Shown here piece by piece: positions 1 through 6,614 of a stretch of DNA of 7,645 nucleotides. The number at the start of each line of letters is the position of its first letter. The first letter of the stretch is position 1. Under the pieces are notes generated by a model. That model saw only the letters and a program-made list of their open reading frames with translations. It did not search any database and was not told the DNA's origin. The position numbers and the translations under genes are program-made. The DNA is taken from the NCBI GenBank assembly GCA_011051425.1, contig DRLF01000247.1, positions 1 to 7,645 of the forward strand. Direction: 5' to 3'. This DNA comes from Thiolapillus brandeum (GTDB taxonomy: Bacteria; Pseudomonadota; Gammaproteobacteria; Chromatiales; Chromatiaceae).

Positions 1-182
1 CTGCCCTGACAGGATTCAGTTCAATGTAGCAACTGCACCTTGTACCGCTTCCCTGTTTGCCGCCAGAGTTCCAGATAGAACGGGTAATCCTTGGGCTCAA
101 TAAAACTGGCTTCCCGGTTGTTGCAGCGCTGAATCACATGATATGGCAGGCCGGCGATATAGCACCTTGCTCTCCTTGGCAT
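1..182 (-). pseudogene. REP-associated tyrosine transposase (Y1/IS200-like), internally deleted remnant
   Basis: The ATG at 182 follows a good AAGGAG ribosome-binding site and begins MPRRARCYIAGLPYHVIQR, the typical N-terminus of REP-associated (RAYT) Y1 transposases, single-strand DNA HUH nucleases. The reading frame closes after 53 codons at 21, where the family would continue into the HAYVLMTNHVHLL segment with the metal-binding HxH. Instead, the sequence jumps: in the next frame, positions 28-2 encode YIELNPVRA, a conserved block that normally lies some 65-70 residues further on. So the catalytic centre has been deleted and the frame shifted; the rest of the gene runs off the left edge. 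The usual RGNNR motif also reads RCNNR (residue 20 is Cys, not Gly). The protein cannot be active. The family assignment comes from recognised motifs; the size of the deletion is estimated from memory of family length. Confidence 0.85.
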
Positions 183-238
183 GACAACTCCTTTGCGTTC
201 TTGTCCTGAGAAAGATCTTACCCGTGTATTGCAGGGCT

Positions 239-270
239 GATTAATTATTATTCCCTCCGTCCTCTTTTTG
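239..270 (-). repeat. Possible RAYT-associated leader repeat
   Basis: About 60 bases upstream of the transposase start lies an AT-rich stretch followed by TTCCCTCCGTCCTC and a T run (as read on the plus strand). Read on the minus strand it is a G/A-rich GGACGGAGGGAATAATAATT motif. From memory, near-identical motifs flank many transposases of this subgroup in gammaproteobacteria, so it may be an end or recognition sequence. Only one copy is visible in the window, so its repeat nature cannot be shown here. Confidence 0.35.
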
Positions 271-325
271 CGCTTACTGTGCTCAATCGGCAATTTTTTC
301 GAGCATTTTTGAAGGTTCCCAAACG

Positions 326-352
326 AAAAAGCCGCCTTCGGATGAAGGCGGC
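326..352 (-). terminator. Rho-independent terminator of the secreted repeat-protein gene
   Basis: On the minus strand GCCGCCTTC, a 4-base loop (ATCC), and GAAGGCGGC form a perfect 9-bp GC-rich stem, followed directly by five T residues (plus-strand A run at 326-330). It lies 23 bases beyond the stop codon at 376-378, in the right place and orientation to end that transcript and separate it from the transposase remnant. Confidence 0.9.
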
Positions 353-375
353 CTTGTTGCGGGATTCAGGAGAAA

Positions 376-1848
376 CTACCGGGGAGAGACATAAACATAA
401 ACCTGTCGGGTGGCGCTGTCTTTCTGCAACGTCCGGCTGGTTTTATCTGCCGGCGTGGGTAACTCACCCAGTACGACGCCAATGGTCTGTCCGGTATTTG
501 GGATTGTCGAGGCAGGTGCGAACCTGTTTGGTGAGACGGCGTCGAGGGTCCTGTTCTCTGCATCGCTCACAAGCAGGCTGCCCGGCGCCGGCCGGGGCGT
601 GTCACTGTTGATATTGACCGGCGTGACGCCGCGCACCACCACCAGCACATAGTCGCCCGGTTTGATATCACCCGCAGGTATAGGATCGATCTTGTCGCTT
701 TCCTCGGTGTCTTTCACGGCGTCCAGGTTGAAGCGGCTGGCGACGACGCCGGCGATGGCGGCATCAGGCGTGCTGTCGATACTGTCGACCGTCGCCATGG
801 GGCCGTTGTCGGGTCCGGCATTGATCTCGATGCCGGAAAAACTGACTACGTCGCCTGGCCTGATGTCACTGTCCCCCGCGTAGCGGAACACCTCGCTGGT
901 GGTGCCCACGGAATTGTAGTTCTTGGCAAACAGATTGTCAGGCGTGTACAGCCCGTAGTTGTCGTCTGCTCTGCCGGTCCTGCCGGTAACGCCCCGGTAT
1001 TCAGTGCTTTGTCCCCATACGCCATAGTTGTCCACGCTCGAGGCGTATACGCCTGTGCCACTGGCGCTACTCCCTACTATGCCCCGGTTTGAACCAATGC
1101 CGACCACGCCAATGGCGCCGAGCGGAAAAGTGATACCGGATACATATCCGGCAACCCCTTTGACGCCATAAGCGTAACTCCCAAGCCCCCTGCCGAAGAT
1201 ACCAGCGGATTCATGTTCATTAGAGTTAAGTACAGAGTCAGTCGCCTCGCCATAAACACCGTAAACCGTCCGAAAGGAGCCAGGGGACGGGGTGGTGTTT
1301 ACGCCGGAAATCACCGCGTTCTCTTCCGGTGGCAGGTTTTCAATAGCGGGAGCAACAGATCCGGAGGCCTTGAATGGATAACTGAGCTTGTCCGGCGTTA
1401 TGGCGCCCGAAGCTATTTTGGCGTTGGTGACTGCGGACGTTCCGAGCATGTTTTCCTGAACGCCGCCATTGGCCACGAAAATGGTGCCTGTGGTGGTGAT
1501 GGTGCCTCCACCGAGTCCTGCGCCTGCTGTCACGCTGTTGACCGAACCGTTATCGGTTTCGCAGATGACGGTTCCATCGGGAGCCAGCCTGCGGATAGCG
1601 CTTCCGGCTGGACAACTCGCATCCATGGCTGCGGTTTGTACCTTGCCATCGGGAAACTTGAAACCGCCAATAGTGAGTGAGCGGGATTCGATGATGCCAT
1701 CGACGCTCAGGCCTCCTGTTCCTGCAGCCGATGCGGTGGGTGGCTGAACGGTGGGAACTGCAATCGGTTCTTGTGCGTGCAAAGGCAGGCTGGAGGCAAG
1801 CATTGCAATGATGGGAATAGTCGTAGAACAGTTTCTATCGGTTTTCAT
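376..1848 (-). CDS. Exported glycine-rich repeat protein, tail-fibre/surface-stalk-like, unknown function
   Basis: A 490-residue protein. I chose the ATG at 1848 because it has a GAGG-type ribosome-binding site (GAGGACTCC) and begins a signal peptide (residues 1-25, probable cleavage LHA|QE); an in-frame TTG at 1905 would add 19 residues before it. A Pro/Ala-rich stretch (26-46) leads to FKFPDGKVQTAA (63-74), a motif common in large surface and fibre proteins. Residues 104-155 have the VTAGAGLGGG...VANGGV...AKIASGAIT pattern of fibre-type repeats. Residues 196-290 carry G-[VI]-x-G units about every 10 residues (near 197, 216, 228, 247, 256, 266, 276, 286), suggesting a beta-solenoid or trimeric stalk. 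Residues 318-490 form a beta-rich C-terminal region with PGDVV, AGVVAS, KPGDYVLVVVRG and GSLLVSD, resembling the C-terminal domain of phage-fibre-like bacterial proteins. Two Cys (79, 96) could pair. No C-terminal anchor or outer-membrane barrel is visible. A terminator follows. Role is unknown; adhesion or surface display is inference. Confidence 0.8.
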   Translation of the reverse strand: MKTDRNCSTTIPIIAMLASSLPLHAQEPIAVPTVQPPTASAAGTGGLSVDGIIESRSLTIGGFKFPDGKVQTAAMDASCPAGSAIRRLAPDGTVICETDNGSVNSVTAGAGLGGGTITTTGTIFVANGGVQENMLGTSAVTNAKIASGAITPDKLSYPFKASGSVAPAIENLPPEENAVISGVNTTPSPGSFRTVYGVYGEATDSVLNSNEHESAGIFGRGLGSYAYGVKGVAGYVSGITFPLGAIGVVGIGSNRGIVGSSASGTGVYASSVDNYGVWGQSTEYRGVTGRTGRADDNYGLYTPDNLFAKNYNSVGTTSEVFRYAGDSDIRPGDVVSFSGIEINAGPDNGPMATVDSIDSTPDAAIAGVVASRFNLDAVKDTEESDKIDPIPAGDIKPGDYVLVVVRGVTPVNINSDTPRPAPGSLLVSDAENRTLDAVSPNRFAPASTIPNTGQTIGVVLGELPTPADKTSRTLQKDSATRQVYVYVSPR

Positions 1849-1876
1849 ATTGGAGTCCTCGGTGTTGGGTTGTATG

Positions 1877-1905
1877 AAAATGCCAGTCTTCATTGGGGGA
1901 GTCAA
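1877..1905 (-). promoter_or_regulatory. Weak candidate sigma-70 promoter for the repeat-protein gene
   Basis: On the minus strand TTGACT (1905-1900) is followed after 17 bases by CATTTT (1882-1877), about 29 bases before the ATG at 1848. The -35 is good but the -10 is poor, and the resulting leader would be very short. The gap between this gene and the hydrolase upstream is 108 bases with no terminator, so readthrough from the hydrolase is an alternative. Confidence 0.25.
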
Positions 1906-1956
1906 CTCACGGCGCAGAGACCACAGGGCAAATGTGTCTGCTTCGAATATGAGCCA

Positions 1957-2928
1957 TCAGGCTTTGTTGGATCGTCTGGCGAGCCATACCGCCAGCCCCT
2001 GGCTGTTGAGCCGAATGTCGTCTCCCAGCAGATCCCGGGCAAACTTTTCGTCCACCCCGGGGTTGTGTGTTTTCAGGCGTGCCAGGGCCTTTTCCATAAT
2101 CGCCGCGGCGAGGCGTTCTTCCCGGCCGGTTGTATTGCCCCTGCTTTCTTCCTGCAGTGCGATCTCCACGTGATCCCGGATGGACTGGCGCAATTGCTCC
2201 TGCCATTTCATGGGATCATCGAGCGGGCCGAAGTGCGTGAGGCAGGCGCGCCGCGGTTCCAGGGCCATCATCCTGTCCAGGGACTGCATCCACAGATCCG
2301 GATCGAAAGCCACGGGCGTGGTGGTGGCCATGAGCCAGGGAGTACCTTCGTGGTCCAGTTCCCTGTAGCGCAGGCCGAATGTGTCGCCGGTGTACAGGTT
2401 GGATTTGGGTTCATAAAAGAAACAGCCATGATGATTGGCGTGACCGGGAGTATCGATGAACAGCAACCGGTGACGCCCCAGTGTCAGACGGTCCCCGTCA
2501 TTGAGTGCCATGCAGCGTTCCTGGGGTGCAGGTACCAGTTCGCCGAAGGACCGGGCGAAAAAGTCTTCGCCGTAGACCGCCTGCGCCCCTTTCTGCAGAC
2601 GTTGGGGATCGATCAGGTGGGGCAAACCGCGATGATGGGTTGCCAGGGTGGCATTGTCACAGTGGGCGAGCAGGGCACCTGCTCCTCCGGCGTGATCGAG
2701 ATGCACATGTGTAGGCAATATCCAGCGGACCTGTGTGGGGGTGAAGCCCAGTTCCTGAAGCGTTCCCAGCAGTGCGGGAATATTGTTGCTGGTGCCAGTG
2801 TCGATGAGCGCCAGTTCCCCGGCATCGTGCAGCAGGTAGCAGGCGGTGTGGCCTGGTCGGTTCAGCCCGGTATCGATACGCCAGCAATCGGTTCCGGAAG
2901 TCTGATACTTTAGCCTGCTTGCAGTCAT
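1957..2928 (-). CDS. Metallo-beta-lactamase-fold hydrolase
   Basis: A 323-residue protein of the MBL-fold metallohydrolase superfamily, probably cytoplasmic because no signal peptide or membrane segment is present. All metal-binding motifs are intact: Asp43 in LIDTG, HVHLDH at 74-79 (His74, His76, Asp78, His79), His163 in DTPGHANHH, Asp182 in TGDTFG and His232 in THFGP. This predicts a binuclear zinc or iron hydrolase, but the substrate is not evident; thioester, lactone or sulfur-compound hydrolysis are family possibilities only. After the catalytic domain a mostly helical, charged tail (about 240-323) follows, as in longer members of the family. The frame stays open upstream to 3102, but those starts would overlap the divergent esterase gene. 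The ATG at 2928 has GGGGA at 8-base spacing, whereas the ATG at 2943 has no good site. It is transcribed away from the esterase and toward the repeat-protein gene. Confidence 0.88.
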   Translation of the reverse strand: MTASRLKYQTSGTDCWRIDTGLNRPGHTACYLLHDAGELALIDTGTSNNIPALLGTLQELGFTPTQVRWILPTHVHLDHAGGAGALLAHCDNATLATHHRGLPHLIDPQRLQKGAQAVYGEDFFARSFGELVPAPQERCMALNDGDRLTLGRHRLLFIDTPGHANHHGCFFYEPKSNLYTGDTFGLRYRELDHEGTPWLMATTTPVAFDPDLWMQSLDRMMALEPRRACLTHFGPLDDPMKWQEQLRQSIRDHVEIALQEESRGNTTGREERLAAAIMEKALARLKTHNPGVDEKFARDLLGDDIRLNSQGLAVWLARRSNKA

Positions 2929-2936
2929 CGCTGATT

Positions 2937-2941
2937 TCCCC
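2937..2941 (-). promoter_or_regulatory. Ribosome-binding site deciding the hydrolase start
   Basis: On the minus strand GGGGA lies 8 bases before the ATG at 2928. The alternative ATG at 2943 overlaps this element and is preceded only by AGGCAAC-like sequence, so 2928 is the better start. Confidence 0.55.
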
Positions 2942-2946
2942 ATATG

Positions 2947-2975
2947 TTGCCTGGCCTGGCTGAATGCCTTAGAGT
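2947..2975 (+). promoter_or_regulatory. Candidate sigma-70 promoter for the esterase gene
   Basis: TTGCCT (2947-2952), a 17-base spacer and TAGAGT (2970-2975) each match four of six consensus bases. It would give a leader of roughly 70 bases that carries the inverted repeat at 2989-3027. The spacing is ideal but the hexamers are weak. Confidence 0.3.
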
Positions 2976-2988
2976 TTGTCGCTGAACT

Positions 2989-3027
2989 GGCAGTGCCATA
3001 CGTCTTCAAAGACAAGGTCAGACTGCC
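2989..3027. repeat. Nested inverted repeat in the divergent control region
   Basis: Outer arms GGCAGT (2989-2994) and ACTGCC (3022-3027) and inner arms GTCTT (3002-3006) and AAGAC (3009-3013) share almost the same centre (about 3008). The intervening segments are 7 and 8 bases. In RNA this could fold as a stem with an internal loop in the esterase leader, just ahead of the ribosome-binding site near 3043; as DNA it could be an operator serving both divergent genes. The pairing is seen directly; function is inference. Confidence 0.45.
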
Positions 3028-3053
3028 AAGCATAAACCAAAAAGGGAGCAAAC

Positions 3054-5081
3054 ATGAAGATCGGTAAAATTCCTGTACTCGGAGCATCTGTTGCTCTGGC
3101 AATGAATCTGGGGGTCGCTCAGGCCCTGGAATTCTCTGATACCGTATTTTTCGGTGACAGCCTGACCGACAGCGGCGCTTTCAAGGGGAATCCGGATGCG
3201 CGGGGAGATGGAAAATTCACTACCAGCCCCGCAAAGGTCTGGGCGGAACATCTGGCGGATTTCTTTTCCACTGAAGCACTGGCAAACAATCCGGGCAATC
3301 CGGGGAACACCGATGCCGGGGGTACCAACTATTCCCAGGGTGGTGCCCAGATCACAAATCCACAGGGTATCGGGCAGACACCCTCTCCCCAGAATGCCAC
3401 TCCCATCCATGACCAGGTCAGTTACTATCTGAACGGCCGGGACCGCGTTAGCCGTAACGCGCTGTTCAGCCTTTGGGGTGGCGCGAATGATACTTTCTAC
3501 AATATGGGCCTGGTTGGGGCAGGCTTGCCGCCCACCCATGCGGCCCTCAGCATGGCGGTGAGTGCGCAACAGCTGGTTGGGGAAGCTGAACGACTCGCCG
3601 GTGCAGGTGCACGCTATATCCTCATTCCCAACCTGCCTGATATTGGCGCTACGCCGGCAATGCTGCTGGATGCTGTTCAGCGCGCCGGTGCGGGCAATCC
3701 GGCCGTGGGTGATGCCCTGGTGGCCGCAGCCACCGTGCTTGCCATGGGCGGAGCGGATACGGCCACGGTGCAGGCCAGGGCCCTGGCGGCGGCTGAAGCT
3801 GCCCTGGGCGTCCCTGCCGGCAGCCTGACGCCCTATTTTCAGCAGAACGTCGCACTGGGCACCGGGCTGTCTCAAGCTTTCAATGGCGTTCTCCTCGCCG
3901 CTGGCAATGCCAGCAAGGCCAATATCATCGCACTGGATATTTACACGCTTTTTGGTGAAGCAATGTCGGATCCGGGCTCTTTCGGTCTTGTCAACGTGAC
4001 AGGTACAGCCTGCACTACGCCACTGAGCCTGCAATGCACCGGTGATACCCTGGTCGATCCCCGGGCGCCGGGCCTGTTCCTGTATGCCGACCCGGTTCAT
4101 CCCACGGCTATCACCCATCGTATTCTTGCCGACTACGCCATTTCTGTGGTGACGGCACCGGCCCTGATTGCCAACCTTCCCGAGGTGGTTCTTGGGCAGG
4201 TGCGTGCAAACCAGCAGTCGTTGCAGACCCAGATGGACATGGGGTTTGGTGCCGGCTGGTCCTTCTTTGCCAATGGTGGCATGGGCGGTCAGGACCTGGA
4301 GGCCGGACAGGCCTGGAATGCCAGTACGGATGATGCAGGTTTCATGATTGGCGCCGCTTGGAGAATGGACCGGAACTGGGTTTTCGGCGGTGCGCTGGAA
4401 GCGGCCTACAGCCAGGCGGATTTCGCGCGCAATCTGGGCAGCTTTGATGCCAACAGCGCGTTGCTTTCCGCCTTCGTGGATTATCGCCATGACAGCTATT
4501 TTGCCAGTGCCATATTCAGCGTGGGGCTGAATTCCAGCCTTGACGATGTCGAGCGGGTTGTTTCCCTGGGCAATGCCGTCCGGGTGGAACGGGGCAGCAC
4601 CGATGCAGATGTCTATGCGCTCAAGGCGCTGGCCGGAGCTTCCCTCATCAGCCAGGGTGATTTCGAGGCCGGGCCTTTCGTCAGCATCAACTACCAGTCG
4701 GTGGATGTCGATGGCTATCGTGAAAAAGGGCAGCGTTCCACCGCCATAAATTTTGCTTCCCAGGATCGTGATTCACTGCTGCTCGAAGCCGGTTTGTTTG
4801 CGGATTATCGGCTGGGCTCCGGCAATTTGCATGGAGCCGTCTCCTATGAAGGAGAGCTGAAAGACGATGGACGCAGTGTGACTGCCGGACTGAATAGCCT
4901 GCCGGGCAGCAGTTTCAAACTCTATGATATCGAAGGCTCCAGCTATTTCTGGACGCTCAACCTGGGTTACAGCGCCAGCGTATCAGATTCCGTGAGCCTG
5001 GGAATCAACTATGCATTGCGGGAAGGGGAAGGCGACAGCCGCGACCAGGCCGTGAATGTCGGTATCAACGTCGATTTCTGA
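3054..5081 (+). CDS. estA: GDSL-family esterase autotransporter, EstA-like
   Basis: A 675-residue type V (autotransporter) outer-membrane esterase. The ATG at 3054 follows AGGGAG at proper spacing. The signal peptide is residues 1-24 (cleavage AQA|LE). The passenger is a GDSL/SGNH hydrolase: block I FFGDSLTDSG with nucleophile Ser36; block II Gly near 97 in NYSQGG; block III GGAND (142-146) with Asn145; block V DPVHP with Asp346 and His349 completing the triad. An Ala-rich helical stretch (about 205-255) and a possible Cys320-Cys328 disulfide lie in the passenger. Residues about 395-675 form the beta-barrel, with alternating polar/aromatic strands and the terminal Phe (GINVDF) recognised by the barrel-assembly machinery. 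Length is close to Pseudomonas EstA (about 646). In Pseudomonas, EstA stays attached to the cell surface, hydrolyses short- to medium-chain esters and affects rhamnolipid production and motility; whether that holds here is inference. Confidence 0.92.
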   Translation: MKIGKIPVLGASVALAMNLGVAQALEFSDTVFFGDSLTDSGAFKGNPDARGDGKFTTSPAKVWAEHLADFFSTEALANNPGNPGNTDAGGTNYSQGGAQITNPQGIGQTPSPQNATPIHDQVSYYLNGRDRVSRNALFSLWGGANDTFYNMGLVGAGLPPTHAALSMAVSAQQLVGEAERLAGAGARYILIPNLPDIGATPAMLLDAVQRAGAGNPAVGDALVAAATVLAMGGADTATVQARALAAAEAALGVPAGSLTPYFQQNVALGTGLSQAFNGVLLAAGNASKANIIALDIYTLFGEAMSDPGSFGLVNVTGTACTTPLSLQCTGDTLVDPRAPGLFLYADPVHPTAITHRILADYAISVVTAPALIANLPEVVLGQVRANQQSLQTQMDMGFGAGWSFFANGGMGGQDLEAGQAWNASTDDAGFMIGAAWRMDRNWVFGGALEAAYSQADFARNLGSFDANSALLSAFVDYRHDSYFASAIFSVGLNSSLDDVERVVSLGNAVRVERGSTDADVYALKALAGASLISQGDFEAGPFVSINYQSVDVDGYREKGQRSTAINFASQDRDSLLLEAGLFADYRLGSGNLHGAVSYEGELKDDGRSVTAGLNSLPGSSFKLYDIEGSSYFWTLNLGYSASVSDSVSLGINYALREGEGDSRDQAVNVGINVDF

Positions 5082-5100
5082 TTGCGTTGGCAGAGACAGG

Positions 5101-5138
5101 GTTACCGCGGCCCGGTACTGAGCCGGGTCGCCGGGTTA
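5101..5138. terminator. GC-rich hairpin between convergent genes, possible terminator
   Basis: CCCGG (5111-5115) pairs with CCGGG (5123-5127) around a 7-base loop, and the flanks (GTTACCGCGG on the left, TCGCCGGGTTAAT on the right) extend an imperfect stem. It sits in the 60-base gap between the convergent esterase and PilR genes, where a bidirectional terminator would be expected. There is no T run on either strand, so intrinsic termination would be weak or factor-dependent. Confidence 0.4.
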
Positions 5139-5141
5139 ATA

Positions 5142-6515
5142 TCAGGCGTCCTCGTCCTTGTTGTCGATGCCCAGTTTGCTCAGGCGATATCGCAGTGAGC
5201 GAAAGCTGATGCCCAGCCTGCCTGCGGCGGAGGTCTTGTTCCAGCGTGATTCTTCCAGCGCCTGCAGCAGGATGTCCCGCTCGATTCTCGCCAGGTAGTC
5301 TTCCAGGTTTTCACCATCCAATCGGACTATGCTGTCGCTACAGTTGCCTTTGGGTTCCTGCAGAGTGCCGAGATCTTCCAGGGTGATGATGCTGTTTTCA
5401 CACAGGGCAAAAGCCCGCTCCAGAATGTTTTCCAATTCACGCACGTTGCCGGGGAAGGAGTAGTTTTTCAATGCCGCCAGGGCATCTTTATGCAGGCCGG
5501 GCGCCGGCTGCTGATAGTTGCTGGCGATGTTGTCCAGAAGGTGATCGATGAGCTCGGGAATGTCTTCCGGCCGCTTGCGCAGGGAAGGCATGTTCAGCTC
5601 GATAACATTCAGGCGGTAGAACAGATCCTGGCGGAATTCGCCGTCCTGAACGCGCTGGGCCAGGTTCTGATGGGTGGCGCTGACGATGCGCACGTCAGTG
5701 CGCACTTCACGGGTGGCGCCAACCGGCCGCACCAGTTTTTCCTGGATGACACGCAGCAGCTTGACCTGCATGGACAGGGGCAGGTCGGCCACCTCGTCGA
5801 GAAACAGGGTGCCGCCCTCGGCTTCCTGGAACAGGCCGCTTTTGTCGGCAGTCGCGCCGGTAAAAGAACCCTTCTTGTGTCCAAAGAGTTCGCTTTCCAT
5901 CAGTTCGTGAGGAATGGCGCCGCAGTTGACGGCAACGAAGGGCTTGTCGTTTCTTGGACCCAGCTGATGAATAAGCCGGGCGGCCAGTTCTTTTCCCGTG
6001 CCGGATTCACCGGTGATGTGCACCGGCGCCTGGCTGCGTGACAGCTTTGCGATCAGCGCCCGCACCTGCGCCATGCTGGATGATTTTCCCCGCAGGGGGC
6101 TTTCCTCTTCGTCGGTAATGACCTTTGCGCTAGCATCGCCACCGGACTGCTGCAACTTCAGCGCCGTATTCACCAGTTTTCGCAGTACCGGAAGATCCAC
6201 CGGCTTGGATACGAAATCGAAGGCTCCTGCCTTGAGTGCTTCGATGGCGGTCTCCATGTTGCCGTGAGCCGTGATCATGGCGACGGGCGTACCGGGGTAC
6301 TGCTCATGGATCTCTCTGACGAGCTCGATGCCATCCCCGTCGGGAAGGCGCATGTCGGCGAGGCATAAATGAAATTTCTGAGCCGCCAGAGCCTTGCGTG
6401 CCTGGACCAGGTTTTCCGCCTCGACAGTATCGATGTTCATGCGCGCCAGAGTGATTTCCAGCAGTTCCCGGATATCGGGTTCGTCGTCGACGATCAGTGC
6501 GATGGGCCTTAACAA
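5142..6515 (-). CDS. pilR: Type IV pilus sigma-54-dependent response regulator PilR
   Basis: A 457-residue NtrC-family response regulator that, in species where it is studied, activates sigma-54 transcription of the pilin gene pilA after phosphorylation by the kinase PilS. The receiver domain (5-120) has the acidic pair Asp10/Asp11, phospho-acceptor Asp54 in ADMRLPDG, Thr82 and Lys104. The AAA+ domain (140-370) has Walker A GESGTGKE (169-176), the sigma-54 contact loop GSFTGA (216-221, the PilR-type variant of GAFTGA), Walker B GGTLFLDE (234-241) and FPGNVRELEN (354-363). The Fis-type helix-turn-helix lies at about 417-450 (ESRWNKTSAAGRLGISFRSLRYRL). DIRELLEITL and TPVAMITAHG closely match Pseudomonas PilR. 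The start is poor: the best available codon is TTG at 6515, without a ribosome-binding site, and no ATG or GTG lies between it and an in-frame stop near 6555. The N-terminus may therefore be damaged or replaced. pilS is not next to it. Confidence 0.88.
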   Translation of the reverse strand: MLRPIALIVDDEPDIRELLEITLARMNIDTVEAENLVQARKALAAQKFHLCLADMRLPDGDGIELVREIHEQYPGTPVAMITAHGNMETAIEALKAGAFDFVSKPVDLPVLRKLVNTALKLQQSGGDASAKVITDEEESPLRGKSSSMAQVRALIAKLSRSQAPVHITGESGTGKELAARLIHQLGPRNDKPFVAVNCGAIPHELMESELFGHKKGSFTGATADKSGLFQEAEGGTLFLDEVADLPLSMQVKLLRVIQEKLVRPVGATREVRTDVRIVSATHQNLAQRVQDGEFRQDLFYRLNVIELNMPSLRKRPEDIPELIDHLLDNIASNYQQPAPGLHKDALAALKNYSFPGNVRELENILERAFALCENSIITLEDLGTLQEPKGNCSDSIVRLDGENLEDYLARIERDILLQALEESRWNKTSAAGRLGISFRSLRYRLSKLGIDNKDEDA

Positions 6516-6535
6516 TCGTAATGCGTGATGGGCCT
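6501..6535. repeat. 9-bp direct repeat spanning the pilR start
   Basis: GATGGGCCT occurs at 6501-6509 and again at 6527-6535, a period of 26 bases. The inner copy encodes the first Arg-Pro-Ile of PilR; the outer copy is in non-coding DNA. The match is exact for nine bases and ends sharply on both sides. It could be microhomology at a recombination junction, a small duplication, or a join made in assembly. Confidence 0.7.
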
Positions 6536-6576
6536 GCCATCGCAGCCAGGTTTAGTCGGGTGCCCACCGTCTCTAC

Positions 6577-6614
6577 AACGCTCAACGCTAAACACTAAAC
6601 GCTCAACCCTAAAC
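6577..6614. repeat. Heptanucleotide tandem repeat, about 5.4 units
   Basis: Five consecutive 7-base units fit the consensus AAC-[GAC]-CT-[AC] (aacgctc, aacgcta, aacacta, aacgctc, aacccta), followed by a partial aac. On the minus strand this is GTTTAGC/GTTGAGC repeated, and the TAG stop of the membrane-protein gene lies inside the first unit. From memory, arrays of this kind sit between genes in many Bacteroidetes genomes; they are not usual in gammaproteobacteria. Function is unknown. Confidence 0.8.

Noticed and set aside
1136..1151. Perfect 7-bp inverted repeat CCGGATA-CA-TATCCGG
   Set aside because: It lies inside the repeat-protein coding sequence in a glycine-rich stretch and has no T run or promoter context; chance is the simplest explanation.
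1771..2913. 380-codon open frame on the plus strand opposite the hydrolase gene
   Set aside because: It is antisense to a gene with intact zinc-binding motifs, gives no recognisable protein, and lacks a good ribosome-binding site; it is a by-product of GC-rich codon usage.
2982..3000. Possible sigma-54 promoter on the minus strand (TGGCAC element)
   Set aside because: The -24 GG half is present but the -12 position reads TC instead of GC, so an essential part of the consensus is missing.
3018..4490. 490-codon open frame on the minus strand opposite the esterase gene
   Set aside because: It lies antisense to the well-supported esterase passenger and its translation is rich in Arg, His, Gly and Cys with no known motifs.
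6304..6585. 93-codon minus-strand frame starting upstream of pilR and overlapping it out of frame
   Set aside because: Most of it is a shifted reading of pilR with Arg/Gly-rich translation; the ATG near 6540 reads MAGPSRITIVKAHRTD and then leaves the PilR frame, so it is not an alternative PilR start unless a sequencing frameshift is present.
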